Of a DNA stretch of 64,000 nucleotides, positions 51,064-61,945 are shown in pieces. The notes beneath the pieces were generated by a model that was not told the origin of the DNA, did no database searches, and saw only the letters and a program-made list of their open reading frames with translations. The stretch covers positions 38,543,606 through 38,607,605 of the forward strand of contig NC_089789.1 in assembly GCF_040412425.1 (NCBI RefSeq). The letters run 5' to 3'. The translations under genes and the position numbers were made by a program. Position 1 is the stretch's first letter. Each line of letters begins with the position of its first letter. This DNA is from Macrobrachium rosenbergii (taxonomy: Eukaryota > Arthropoda > Malacostraca > Decapoda > Palaemonidae).

Positions 51064-52284
51064 GAGATACGCTCTCTCTGTAAATACTGCGAAACAATGT
51101 ATATAAACTTAATAAACAGATGTGAAATGCTTCCCTGCACAATATGGAACATAAGTGCTTAGACGCGAAAAAGGGTTACTAAAAAATAAAGAATAAGCTT
51201 TGTTCGCATTCACATTATGTGCCTTAGCATGTAGCCTACTACAGAAATTTCATGCCAGCAAATCTGCCGATTTGGATACTATCAAAACTTGTTTCATTAC
51301 TTGCGTAATATTATTAGTTTCGACTGGGCAGGATCTAAAGAGCCAGACTTAACAAGAGGCCCACTATATTCCACTGCAAAAGGACTGATTAGGTGACTCT
51401 GTAAAATTAAAAATTTACCTGTAACATTTCATACATGTCTTCAATATCAGTTATACAAAAATTGGCTGGTTGCATGTACCCTGTTGGTGTGCACATTCTT
51501 GAGAGGCAATACTAAATTTTAAAAATCTCATGGAGAAGCTTTGACATTCACAAACGAATGTAAACGAAATAAGTTTCACAAAGTAGTTCCTAATTTTCCA
51601 GTGTCTTAATTTACAACCCTTGAATCATAATTATTGAATTATTATTTGTATTAAATTTTTATGTTTATTTTCCATGTTCGCATGTAATACAGATATTTTC
51701 GTATATGAAAAACTGCTCTGTATTTCGGCGGAGTAATATTTTGGTCTTACAGTGTCAACAAGGATACCATCTAGTGAAAGAACCGGCAAATGGTGAACTG
51801 GTACAATTTATCAGGAATCGGAAAGGCGTTTATTACTGAGCTCGTGGTTATGTGCAGAGGGAAAACAGCGTACCACATTTTTTACACAGTTATCGTATGG
51901 GATTTAAAGCGCCACCTCAAAGCACAGTAAGTTGAAAATACAACTAGGCTACCCCATGTTACACTAAATGTTTTGTACACCTGTCTTCAGGGCAAGTCAG
52001 AATTTAGGGTACTTTGGCCTGAATTTAACGTAGATTCCAAGCTGGAAGCAGGAAATAACCATTTTGCATAATTGTGTACTGCTATTTGGCCTATTTTGTG
52101 GCTGTTACATAGAAATAATATTTTAGGTTATATTTATATTGTAGATGGAACCCCTAGGTAAGACACTGCATCCCACGTCAAGGTAATACCCTAGGTAGCT
52201 CATGGCCTTGACCTTGCAGTTGACAGTAGTTGGTGCATGCAGTAACTTGACGCATGTAATAATCTGTAGGATTAGACTAAAGAG
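50201..52284. other. Unique sequence, no recognisable gene
   Basis: Microsatellites are much sparser than to the left; one TA tract lies at 51016-51061. Frames are short and unrecognised. CTAGG-type words cluster at 52150-52200. Confidence 0.5.
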
Positions 52285-52571
52285 CAATCCTTATATAGAA
52301 AGAAACTTAATTCTTTACAAAAGGTCCGCATCAATATTTGGTGTTTGTTTGATGTGTTGGGTTGTGCCCTTAAGGTCGCAGGGGCAAAGCCCTGCTAGGC
52401 CTAGGTAGGGGCACGGCGCCCTAGGTTAGGTTAGGTGGTTGTGTTATGACTGTACATATTTAGGGTTTTGTATTATTTTTAGTAAGGTCAAACACCAAAT
52501 ATTGATGTGACCTTTTTGTAAAGAATTACCAAAAGAAATGTTGCAGTTAGCCTTTTATATTGTAAGGATTA
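52285..52571. mobile_element. ~287-bp foldback element with TTAGG core
   Basis: The inner arms 52307-52347 and 52489-52530 are reverse complements over about 41 bp (ATTCTTTACAAAAGGTC, ATCAATATTTGGTGTTTG and complement). An outer pair, AATCCTTATA / TGTAAGGATT, extends the symmetry to 52285 and 52571. The GC-richer centre holds CTAGGTTAGGTTAGG (about 52421-52435), GCAAAGCCCTGC and two GGGCAC words. It has no frame, so it is MITE- or foldback-like. Confidence 0.8.
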
Positions 52572-53640
52572 TCCGCCAACAATTTGATAGCCTAAGCCCA
52601 GCCTCATAGAAAGGCCCAAATGTTACCATTTCAGAGAGCCAGTGTAGATGTAGGGGGTCGTGTGGTCTAGTCTACTCTAGACCTCCCCTTTTAAGTGTTG
52701 TAGGGATTTTTGAGTGGGTAAACTACCAAAACTTACACCTAACCTTACCTGGGACCCATACCTGGCCTAGACCAGGACCCCTCCCAAGTAAGTCGTGACC
52801 TCTCCGTCTGCATAGCTTATTACAGTACCCCTATTTCAGTATGAATCTGTAATAACACATCATCCAGTATTATGTTACTTTTTTGCCACAATTCTACAGT
52901 ATATTGGATTAAGTTTTGCTGTTAAGTCTCCTTAATATGCTTAATACCAAAATCATACTAATCAATCAGGAATTTACTGCTATTAAGATATGTACTGCCT
53001 TTGTTTTATTAGTCAGTGGGCTGGTCCTAGCCTATACACGTCATTCATGGAGTAGTTTTGGTATAAAAGTTAAAATTTAACCCTCATCCAAATCCTGCAG
53101 ATTGTAATTATGCATTTAAAACTGCCAGGAGGAGCACCACTAAGCAGTAGTACAGATTATGAAAAATCGTGAATTAAAGAGCAACTTTTTCACAGATTTT
53201 CCAGCAGTACCCAGTTAGGATATGTTCTGCACTGAAAGTGACCAAAATGTTGAAGGTAATAGAGGACATCACAGGTGGTTGAACAAAAGGATTGCAACTA
53301 GGTTTAGACTTAACAATACATATACATAGTAATAGGGTGAGAAAGAACCCAACAAAATAAAGCATTTTTTATGACTAAAAATAATGCTGTGGTACAGAAG
53401 TGCAAATAAATGGTGGAGTAAGTGAGGAACTCTTGTAATAATTGATGAACGATGAAATATGACAAGTCAAATCCCTCAGTTAAATATACAGTAATTAAAA
53501 AAAGCTGTTACTACCAAAGAAATGTAGCCATCATAAACAAATATAGTATTTGAATATGGATACAATAAAAATCCATAAACGTAACATTGTAATTACAAGC
53601 CTAGACCACTTTAGCATTCATATATAATTGTTCTCCAAGT
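52572..53640. other. Non-coding stretch
   Basis: CCTAACCT/CCTGGCCTAG words at 52738-52790 hint at further decayed copies of TTAGG-bearing repeats. No gene recognised. Confidence 0.45.
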
Positions 53641-53649
53641 TTTCAATAT

Positions 53650-54450
53650 TTATTCTGTCTGTAATGTTATAGTTATGCCAGTCAGTAAAATTCACCATTC
53701 TCCGATTCCTTTCAAGTTATTCAGGGTCAGCAACAACTTCCTTTAGTGTTTGGGAAAAGTAAGCAGCTTGAACAAGAGTAGCTTCAACTGCATTCTAACA
53801 GTCATATCACTAATACTGTAAAAAAAAACATCATAACAATAATAATAATTCAAGGTCCACTACTTGTGGACTGTCAGGCAAGATACACCTAGGCATACAA
53901 AATTGCCACCAAGCAACCACATTGCCTACTGTTGCTTGAGAAAAACTGAGTCACTTCTGACACATGGCTTGTGACTCCAAAGTTGAAAGTTTAGAAGAGC
54001 TTTGTGGTTAACCCAGTCAAAGAAATGACAAAAGTTTGGTCACTGTTCTTGTCAAGATTGTCTTAAACTACAGGAGTTAGATATAAAAGATGATCATAAG
54101 TGCCAGTACCAAGTTCTTTCCTGTAGGCATATTGGTTATCAGCAAGCATCAAGATTCAACGTGCTAGATAAAATCAGAAGTCCCGAGTGTGGGTGAAAAC
54201 TTTTTAAGATACAGTAATGGCAACAGCCAACTGGATCTATTCCACTTAAACTATCAAGGGTATGTGGGATCATAAGTTCCTTGAACAAAAAGATTAGGGA
54301 GTAGAACCCCAAGGTCACAGGTCCCAGGAAGAATAATGTCCACTTAAGACTGTTAGCCTCAGTTATCCAGTGAACTAGCTCAGCCTTCCTTAGAGATGGT
54401 CAAGGTCCCATTAACCCGAATGTAAGGAAGCTTCATTTAGTTCACCAAAG
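53650..54450 (-). pseudogene. Decayed LINE (Jockey-like) reverse transcriptase fragment
   Basis: Read on the minus strand, NQYAYRKELGTG (54103-54136) and FDWVNHKALL (about 53995-54023) appear in the order and spacing expected of the reverse transcriptase of non-LTR retrotransposons, where QxAYRxxxGTxDALL is followed by LDxxxAFDxVxHxxLL. Further on, ISDMTVRM and LKGIGEW (53691-53713) fit the stretch around the YADD segment, whose motif itself is lost. Frames shift repeatedly and stops are many. No ORF1, endonuclease or 3' tail was identified. It is a dead fragment; I judge Jockey-like from the motif wording only. Confidence 0.7.
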
Positions 54451-55465
54451 ATGTGGTAGAGTTATTACCTCCATTTTTCTTTTAAGTAATATAATTTCTC
54501 AAATCTGTAAGCAATGTTCATTTCCTGGCAACACTGCCAAATTTGGGCAGTTTAATTTTCAGTAAATTTTCACCTTGGTTCTTGTTGAAAGTGAATTATT
54601 ATAAATGACAATAAAACTTAATATATACCAGTATATATATAACAAATTAAATTACACTGTAGTAAAACTGTTGTGGATTGAAAGTTTTCTTAAATTTCAG
54701 AATTAAAGATTCATGATTGTTTCATTTTGGTTCTACATGAATAGGGGATGTGTTGTAAATATCAAGTAATCATCATGGAAAGGAAGTAGAAGTAGTAAAA
54801 ATTTTGGTTTTATAGAGTAAGAGGCTTGTGCCCCAGAGAGGGTAAGGGTAAAATCTAAAGAATACTGGAAAAATACAATTTGTATATGTATTTTGTTACA
54901 GTATCAAATTTTTCTTTTAATTATTAGTCTGTTTTTTCTTTTAAAATTTTTCTTATGAGCTATGAAAAAGAGAATGGTTTTTGTATTCTCATCTTCTTTG
55001 TAAACTAAAATGAATACCAGGTCTATTGTACAATATTGTGAATGAATTAAACTTTTGTAGTGTTCAATGGCATAACTTGAGTATAGGAAAATAACCACTA
55101 ATTAATCATCCTTCATGTGCCATATTTTTCCCCAAGGAATAAAGAGTAATGGAGCATGAGTTTTCCATCCAGCAAGTCTCCTTTGGGTGATATTCATTCC
55201 ATCTTGAAGTATGATGGCTGGCTACCATAAAGTCATTGCCATGTTAGAGAAAGGAAGCTACCGTAGGACGTATTTTGGTCCCTGTCAAATATAGTTCCTG
55301 CTATGTGCTCTGTTAATTGGTAAGTACCAGGTTTTTCTCAAACTGAACTTGTCAGGGAAAACAGTTAGAAGAATGTAGATGATTGGAGAATGATTTTAGC
55401 CTGGGTTAATGTCTTTGGAGTATATAGCTTTCCATTACCGCATCATCCTTTTCTAGCCAGGCTTC
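54451..55465. other. Non-coding stretch
   Basis: AT-rich with scattered stops in all frames. No domain or repeat recognised. Confidence 0.5.
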
Positions 55466-55910
55466 ATCTATTAAAACAATAAAATAATGAGTGGAGGGTC
55501 TGGATCTAGGATGGTATTCAGGGAGCCCAGATTTTGACCTTTGCCCATCATCCACAGGCTGAAGCTGGTGTGACTAATCTGTTTTCTGAATTGCACAAAA
55601 TTTGAGAGTGACCCTCTCCCCACTTTCACCCTTGCTTTGTTAGAGAGAAGTTTCATTCCCACGTATTAAAAGTTTGTTGTATTTGCTGTCATCTTGGATT
55701 TGTAAGGGCAATGGAAGATCATAGTTTTCTTATGCCACCCCAAAATTCCCCTTCCCCATTTTCTTTTTCCATAAGCCAAGCAGATAGAACACAATGTATC
55801 CCTTTTTTTCCACTTTTGATTGGTAGAAGGCAAGATACAACTTTATGTTCTTCTCCCAGTGCAGGAGAAGGAGACAAGCATGTTATTGGTCATTTATCAT
55901 TGTTTTAATT
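55466..55910 (+). other. Coding-like but broken segment, origin unresolved
   Basis: The plus strand has short stretches that read like protein across several frames (for example FREPRF, PLPIIHRLK, and a 65-codon frame at 55711-55908 rich in Ser and Pro), joined by stops and shifts. It lies 450 bp before the DIRS-like element but outside its left inverted repeat. It may be a remnant of another element. I recognise no domain. Confidence 0.3.
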
Positions 55911-56350
55911 ACTATTATTAGATTTGTAGTCTTTGCTCCTGTTTAGCATACTTTATTCCTTGGTTTTGGGTGGCTGATGAATTCAGTCACCTCTTTGCCC
56001 ATTTTTGAGAGAGTTATTGGCAAGTTATGCTATCTTGGGGCCTTTTTGTCTTTATTGTAATTTTATTCATTAGTCTTAAGGTTATAATTTCCATCCATTT
56101 CCATCGGTATCTCCTGAGGTCAAAACCATATTGCTAAAAGCAGCAATCTCTCTGTAGTGTGTTTCCCATAACCATGTTCCTTGCAGGTACACTGTAAATA
56201 TTTATATAATTCCAAAGGTTCTTTGCAGTGTCCGTTCAGTCCAGCTGCTTTGCTCGCTTGTTAGGTGAACGCAGTTGCCTCATTATGTAACTTTAATGGC
56301 TTTCAGAGTTGCATCGTATTTATTTAAAAAATTTTAAACAAACCATATCT

Positions 56351-56518
56351 CTCCATTATATATCTTTTACTTACGTGCGAGCTGTTGTTTAGCAGATTGA
56401 AACAAAAACTGAGGATACTCAGTTTTCTATGAATATTTGTATCTGTCCATCTACTTCCCCTACCCCCACCAGGGAAATGATGGGCACAAACACCCATAGC
56501 TGGTCAGTCTACTTCTGT
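56351..56518 (+). repeat. Left inverted terminal repeat of the DIRS-like element
   Basis: It begins CTCCATTATATATCTTTTAC and ends GGTCAGTCTACTTCTG. It pairs with 58772-58926 at roughly 80% identity by eye, with small indels. Confidence 0.85.
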
Positions 56519-56593
56519 GGCTGGTTTCAGTAGACGATGGTCAGGGTTTTGTCTGTGCTCGGTTTTCTATGTATGACTTAGTGTGTAGATTTA

Positions 56594-57351
56594 GTGAATT
56601 TTCTTTTGGATATGGAGGTTAACGGTGGAATGAGGACATGTAAGGTAAGAGATTGCTGTAATAGGCTTTATTCTAGTTCCGTCTGGTATGCAGTTTTTTC
56701 AGACACCACCACATTACTGGCGTACCTGAAGCACCAAGGGGGGATGAAGTCCGAGTCTCTTTCATTTGGCAAGGCAGATCCTTTCATGGTTAGAGAGCAA
56801 GCACATCATCTTACTACCTCAGTTTGTTCATGGGAGAATGAACGTTCAGGCAGATGTTCTCAGCTGCAAGGATCAATAGTAGTGACGGAGTAGGCTCTGC
56901 ATCCGGAAGTATGCAACAGGTTGTGGGAGCTGAGGGGGTACCCCCTTCATAGACCTGTTTGCAGCCAGGTGGAATCATCGTCTGCCGGTTTTTTGTTCGC
57001 CCATTCAGGATCCTCTGGCATGAGCTGTGGATTCCATGTCATTAGACTGGTCAGGTCTAGTCTGTTAGCTTTTCCCCCCCTTTGCTGTGTCCAAAAAGTC
57101 ATCAGCAAGCTGGACAATTCTGTCAGTTGTTGCCTGATGTTGATTACCCCTTGGTGGCCAAGGGAGTTCTCCTGAAGCAACCAAGGGAGGAAAGGTACTA
57201 TCACAATCCCCACATGCTGCATCTGACCACGTGGAGACTGTCTACTGTCTCCTGCAAGCTCGAGACTTCTGAAGAGCTTGTAGGAAGGCCATTATTAGTG
57301 CCAGAGGGAATCTACAATTCAGATTCAACAACATCAGTGGTCTCTGTTTAG
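56594..57351 (+). pseudogene. DIRS-like RNase H region, broken
   Basis: FSDTTTLLAYLKHQGGMKSE (about 56696-56755) matches the conserved 'SDNTTxVAYxxHQGG' block of DIRS-type RNase H. The next block reads VVTE, an in-frame TAG where Trp (TGG) is expected, then ALHPEVCNRLWEL. After a +1 shift come DLFAARWNHRLPVF and, past a TGA again at a Trp position, AVDSMSLDWSGL. The frame then returns to FPPLCCVQKVISKL and LITPWWPREF. This is the family's 'PPxxxxxxVxxKL...LIxPxWPxxxW' block. Several point stops and frameshifts show that it is dead. Confidence 0.8.
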
Positions 57352-57472
57352 GTCCCTGTGCCGAGGTAAGGGGTTTTCCAGCACCTGTACCTCAGTAAAC
57401 ATCATTAAGTTTCTTTTATTTCTCAAGTGTGAGAAAAAGTTCTCAGTAGCAGCCATTTAAGGCTGTAGGACC

Positions 57473-58275
57473 ATGTTGGCTTCCATTCTTAGATATGTGG
57501 GCCTGCATCTGTCTGAAGACAAAGATATCAAAGATGTCAGTAGAAGTTTTCAGCAGGAGGTTTCCAGGTGTCTGGTACTCTTTTTATCTTGGAACCTAGA
57601 TGTGGTTGTAAGGTTTCTCTTGTTGCTGCCTTTTGAACCTTTGGAACAGGCTCCATTGAAAGAACTTTTAATGAAATCTCCTTCTTGGTAGCTGTGGCTA
57701 TAACTAAGAGGGTGAATGAAATATAAACATTGTCTTTTAGTTTAGGTTTTTGCTAAGAACAAGGCAGTTCTTTCCTTTCTCCATTTTTTCCGGCTAAGAA
57801 CGATGGTAGAGCTAACCCCTTGCCTAGAACAGTGCCCCTACCCAACTTAGAATCTTTAGTACCCAATGAGCTAGATTCCCCTTTGACCTTTAGGGGCCTT
57901 AAGGATATATCTGAATTGTGCTAAAGACATCAGAGCTAATGTAAAGAATATTTTGTAGTGTCCGGAAGCCAGACTTTCAAAGTGAGTAAGAATTCAGTGT
58001 CCTTTCTCATTAGGTCCTTGGTGAAGGACTCTCATGCAAAGTAGGATCCTGAAGTGGTATCTACCTTAAAGGTAAAGCTGCATGACATTTGAGCACTGGC
58101 CACATCATTGAATTTTTGGAAGAAATAATCTATGGAGAAAGTTATTGAGGCTGCCCACTGGCGTTGTAATTCTGTTTTTGCAATGAATTTTCTTTCCAAT
58201 GTAGAAATTCAATATAATTTTTGCAGAGCATTAGCTACTCCCATTTGTTCAGGGGATATTATGTCCTGAATCGAT
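57473..58275 (+). pseudogene. DIRS-like tyrosine recombinase, broken
   Basis: WNLDVVVRFLLLLPFEPLEQ (about 57590-57650) and KELLMKSPS correspond to the N-terminal part of DIRS recombinases. After a frameshift FLVAVAITKRVNEI (57682-57723) gives the box I motif with the first catalytic Arg at 57709-57711. Box II reads LHDI, then a TGA at 58090-58092 in place of the second catalytic Arg (HxxR; CGA to TGA would be a single C-to-T change), then ALATSLNFWKK. The C-terminal block EAAHWRCNSVFAMNFLSNVE is recognisable, with Phe where the nucleophile Tyr is expected (FxxxYL). At least two of the catalytic residues are lost. Confidence 0.75.
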
Positions 58276-58771
58276 CAGTAGCATTTCTCTCTGCAGTTGG
58301 GTTTTGGTTGGGAAGCTTGGAGGTACTCAGGGTCGAGTAAAGGAAGTGTACCCTCATGTCTGTAGGTACTTGTTGCATATCCATCATTGGGCCTGGAGGG
58401 TTTTGTCACAGTAACCATACCCTCCCTTCTGCTGAAGGGGGCCATCCTCGAAAGAGACCTCGGGTATCTTCATGATAAGGTTCTTGTGCCTGAGTGACTT
58501 TCCTCTCAAGGCGCCAGTAATAGCCAGTGCATTGGATTCAGTAGGTAGGCAAACAAGCAAACACTTACTTGTACAAATTTGTTTTGTATTAAGTAGCCTT
58601 TAAAAATCTCAGCTGATTTTCACTTAGGCCACCTCCTTTGTAAACGTGTGAATCAGCTATATAATGGAGCAGCAAGGTTCATTTTAAAAATGCACTTAAT
58701 TCAAGATTTGTTTTTTAAATACCTCTCCATTATATTAGTTGCCCGCCCTACCTCCCCAAATTCAAAGTTGG

Positions 58772-58926
58772 CAGAAGTAGACTGACCTGCTATGGGTGCT
58801 TGTGCCTGTCATTCCCCTGGTGGGGTTGGGGAGGTAGATGGATTTCTAGAAAACCGAGTGATCTCATTTTTTGTTTCAATCTGTTGAATGACCGCCGACT
58901 CAGAAGTAAAAGCTTTATAATGAGGA
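58772..58926 (-). repeat. Right inverted terminal repeat of the DIRS-like element
   Basis: It begins CAGAAGTAGACTGACC and ends AAGCTTTATAATGAGG, and is the reverse complement of 56351-56518. Confidence 0.85.
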
Positions 58927-58930
58927 GGTA

Positions 58931-60550
58931 AATACTTAAAAAATAAATCTCAAATTATATTTATATATTGTGAGGATTTGGAATTTATTTAATTATCTGT
59001 GTGCAGTATTTCTGGTCTCTCTAAATGTTTAGAAATCATTTGCTAGTAATTATTTATATGGGACAATAGTATTTTATTATTGAATCATTTTCTTCTTTCC
59101 TTAGGATGGTGGCTGAGACCATGCACATGAAAATACAGGGCTATTTAAAGAAGAGCCCTTCTGCCTTGTAAAGTTTTATCAACAAAATACTGGCTGAATA
59201 AGAGCTGCTTTCCTGATGGTGCATCTGCCAAGAAGACTGGGAAGCTTCCTTGCTGAATCTTGTTTTTTATCTAACTTAATAATTTCAACTTTTTTGAGGG
59301 GGGCAAAATAATAGGCATATTGGAACTTAGGAAATTTGTGCAGTCTTAATCATATTGAGCCATTGATGCATCTGTGAAAACGTAAGTTATTTTTACAGTT
59401 ATACATTCCAAACAAAAGTAGCACTAGTGTCTCGAACGTGAGTGACCTTTGACAAAGGAGGATTTGGTTTACAGTAGTGTACTTGACTCACTGTATCTCA
59501 CTCTCACTCTTATTTGAAGGTCCATTTCAGCACTATTTTGCCCCTTCATAGTATGGTATTGTTTGTATGTTTAGCTACAGATTGCTGCTTTTGTAAATTT
59601 AGCTAAGGGAGATCTTTGAAAAATTAGAATTTTGAGTAAATCACTGAACTATTATTCCTCTCCGTGTATGTACTGTACATACAGTTTGATATATGTTCTG
59701 TTGTGAGTTGGTAGGAACACAATGATCCACCTTTGATTGATTATACAATAAGGGGAATTGATTTTAGAAATAAGGGGGAAAATTTAAATGGACTTGCTTT
59801 TGGGGTGGGGGTACAGGAAAAGGTAGGGAATATTCCTATTAAAAGGTCGATTTGAATTATTGGGTCAGATAGGCTAACTTGAGGTTTAGAGTTTGTGAAT
59901 AGTTTACATGAGGTTTCACATGTAATTGCTGTATGATTTGTGATTAGTGTAAATGAGTAGGGGAAGTTCTTTCAGTGATTAAATAACACGAAATCTATCA
60001 GCATTTTACCATCGCCCTCAATTGGGGAGCATTTTCATATAAATGCAAGGCTTGTTAAAATGCTTAAAATTTTAGCTTACTAATTTTTGGCCAAAAGACG
60101 TAAGTAAACTGCCAGATTACTACTGTACTTGCTTCCAGATTACACATATAGGATGCAGGTTGCTAAACTACCTTGAAAGGACTAATTGTTTAATGTTCAG
60201 TTATAATGAGTTCTTAGACCAAGTGATCTTCACTTTTAAATTAATTTGCAGTGAAAGGGTTGCTAGATTTTTCAATATTTTGATAAGTCTTCAATAACTA
60301 ACTACAGGTGATGTAAATGGTAAAATTTTAAGAGAATACTTTTTAATCTAATTTTTTTTATTTGAATGTTAGGTAACTGCATGTTTGGAAGTAAACAGAA
60401 AACAGTTAAGTATCAGAAGAGGGAACCATTGACTGTCTGGACCAGAACATATTTATCCATGGAGAACAATAGGACTTACTATTTTGGCATTAAAGCAATT
60501 GACAAACTTTTGCAATTTCTGGGCATATATCTAGTGGAGCCATTACCATT
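58931..60550. other. Unique sequence with one possible terminal exon
   Basis: AT-rich. At 59105 a good acceptor (TTTTCTTCTTTCCTTAG) precedes a 22-codon frame ending in TAA at 59169-59171 (see findings). Otherwise nothing recognisable. Confidence 0.45.
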
Positions 60551-60554
60551 TATG

Positions 60555-61945
60555 TATATTACTTAGCTATTTATCAATCAAACATGACATCTCACTCAGC
60601 GAATTTAGCAATTTATTGAAATTGATCAATTTCTATCAGTACTTTAATTTTAATTTAAAATTCGTTTTTAGCTAGAAGATGCAAGTTGTTTTTATGTATT
60701 AGAGCTGATGTTTCTTCAGGTAACTGTGAAGTTCGCTCTCATTACAATTTGTCACGCTGTTAATCCTTACAACTGCTTTTGTTATAGCTTGTATAGTTGT
60801 GTGTCAATATATTCCCCCTCTTTCTCACAGAGAATATGAAATAAAGGGGTAACCTTTTTGCAAGCCGCCAAAAAGTCAACTACATCTTTGAGTACTTTTT
60901 GTTGTCTAACACAAAGTAGCATTTCCATATTCTGTGGGAGGGAAAGTGGGTAATAATCTGACTTAGCACTATATATGCAAGATACAGTCGAGTTGGAAGA
61001 TTTCCTTGAGTGACACAACCCATGGTGTTAAGAGAATGGATCAGAAATTTACGTATTAAGTTGCATTGGTAGTAGATATTCCCCCTTTTCCCGGAGAGAA
61101 TATGAAAAGGTGACTGGATGCAGGGGCAACTAAAAGTACCCAGATATGTAAGGCATTTCTGTATCTTGAATCTAGATACTAACTTGACAAGATACGAGAA
61201 AGCCCCCTACATCTCAGGGTACTTTTAGGGGTCCTGCATCCAGTTGCCTTTTCATATTCTCTCTGAGGAAAAGGGGGAAACATCTGATGACATTGCAACT
61301 TAATCTGTAAATTTCTGATCCATTCTGTTAACACAATGTGTCACTCAAGGCAATCTTCTTACTCATCTGTACCTAGCATACAGTATATAGTGCTAAGTCA
61401 GATTATTACCCACTTTCCTCCCACAATATGGAAATGCGACTTTGTGTTTGAGAGCAAAAATACCCAAAGATGTAGGGGACTTGTTGGCGGCTTGCAAAAA
61501 GGCTACCCTTTATTTCATAATCTCTCTGAGAAAGAGGAGGAATGTATTGACACACAACTACAAGCTATAACAAAAAAAGCAGATTTGTAAGATTAACAGT
61601 GTGACAAACTGTAATAAGAGCGAACTTCAGTTACCTGTAGAAACATTAGCTCTAATACATAGAAACAATTTTTATCTTCTAGCTAAAAACGAATTTTTAA
61701 TTTTAATCATTTTCAATAAATATCTAAATTCCCCCTGAGTGGGATGTCATGTCTGATTGATAAATAGCTAAGGAGTAACATAGAATTTTACAGAATAACT
61801 TGCCGACTTATCTGTCATGCAATACAAGTGAACTTTGAGTGAGATCGATTGAGATGAGAATTGTTATTAGTCTTAAAATAGATAATTTACTGTATACTGT
61901 ATTTCTATGTATTAGAAATAAAAAAAATTAGCGTGTGGATATTTA
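60555..61945. repeat. Nested palindromic element, copy A (left end incomplete)
   Basis: The left arm (about 60555-61165) and right arm (about 61200-61945) are reverse complements at roughly 85-90%, around a centre at about 61165-61200 (GTATCTTGAATCTAGATACT, AACTTGACAAGATAC). Inside each arm a second, more diverged palindrome is visible: CCCCCTCTTTCTCACAGAGA (60816-60835) faces ATTCTGTGGGAGGGAAAGTG (60930-60949). The outer ~180 bp of the left arm, present in copy B, is missing or unrecognisable. There are only short frames. Confidence 0.9.

Larger units (their letters stand above)
56345..58930 (+). mobile_element. Shortened DIRS-like tyrosine-recombinase retroelement
   Basis: Two signs agree. 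First, terminal inverted repeats: 56351-56518 and 58772-58926 are reverse complements over about 155-168 bp (CAGATTGAAACAAAAA, TTTTCTA, CCATCTAC, CCCCACCAGGG, CACCCATAGC, GGTCAGTCTACTTCTG). Second, broken coding sequence typical of the group: an RNase H and post-RNase H region, then a tyrosine recombinase. Complete DIRS elements are about 5-6 kb and also carry gag, reverse transcriptase and often a methyltransferase. Here the left repeat runs almost directly into the RNase H part, so gag and most of the RT are deleted. A short hairpin pair at about 58656-58669 and 58722-58738 (TATATAATGGAG / CTCCATTATATT) echoes the element ends, as the internal complementary region of DIRS elements does. Confidence 0.82.

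Noticed and set aside
52421..52435. Chromosome end
   Set aside because: Only two to three TTAGG units lie inside a foldback element, with normal sequence on both sides; this is not a telomere.
56947..57222. 91-codon minus-strand frame
   Set aside because: It is antisense to the DIRS RNase H region, whose plus-strand motifs are clear.
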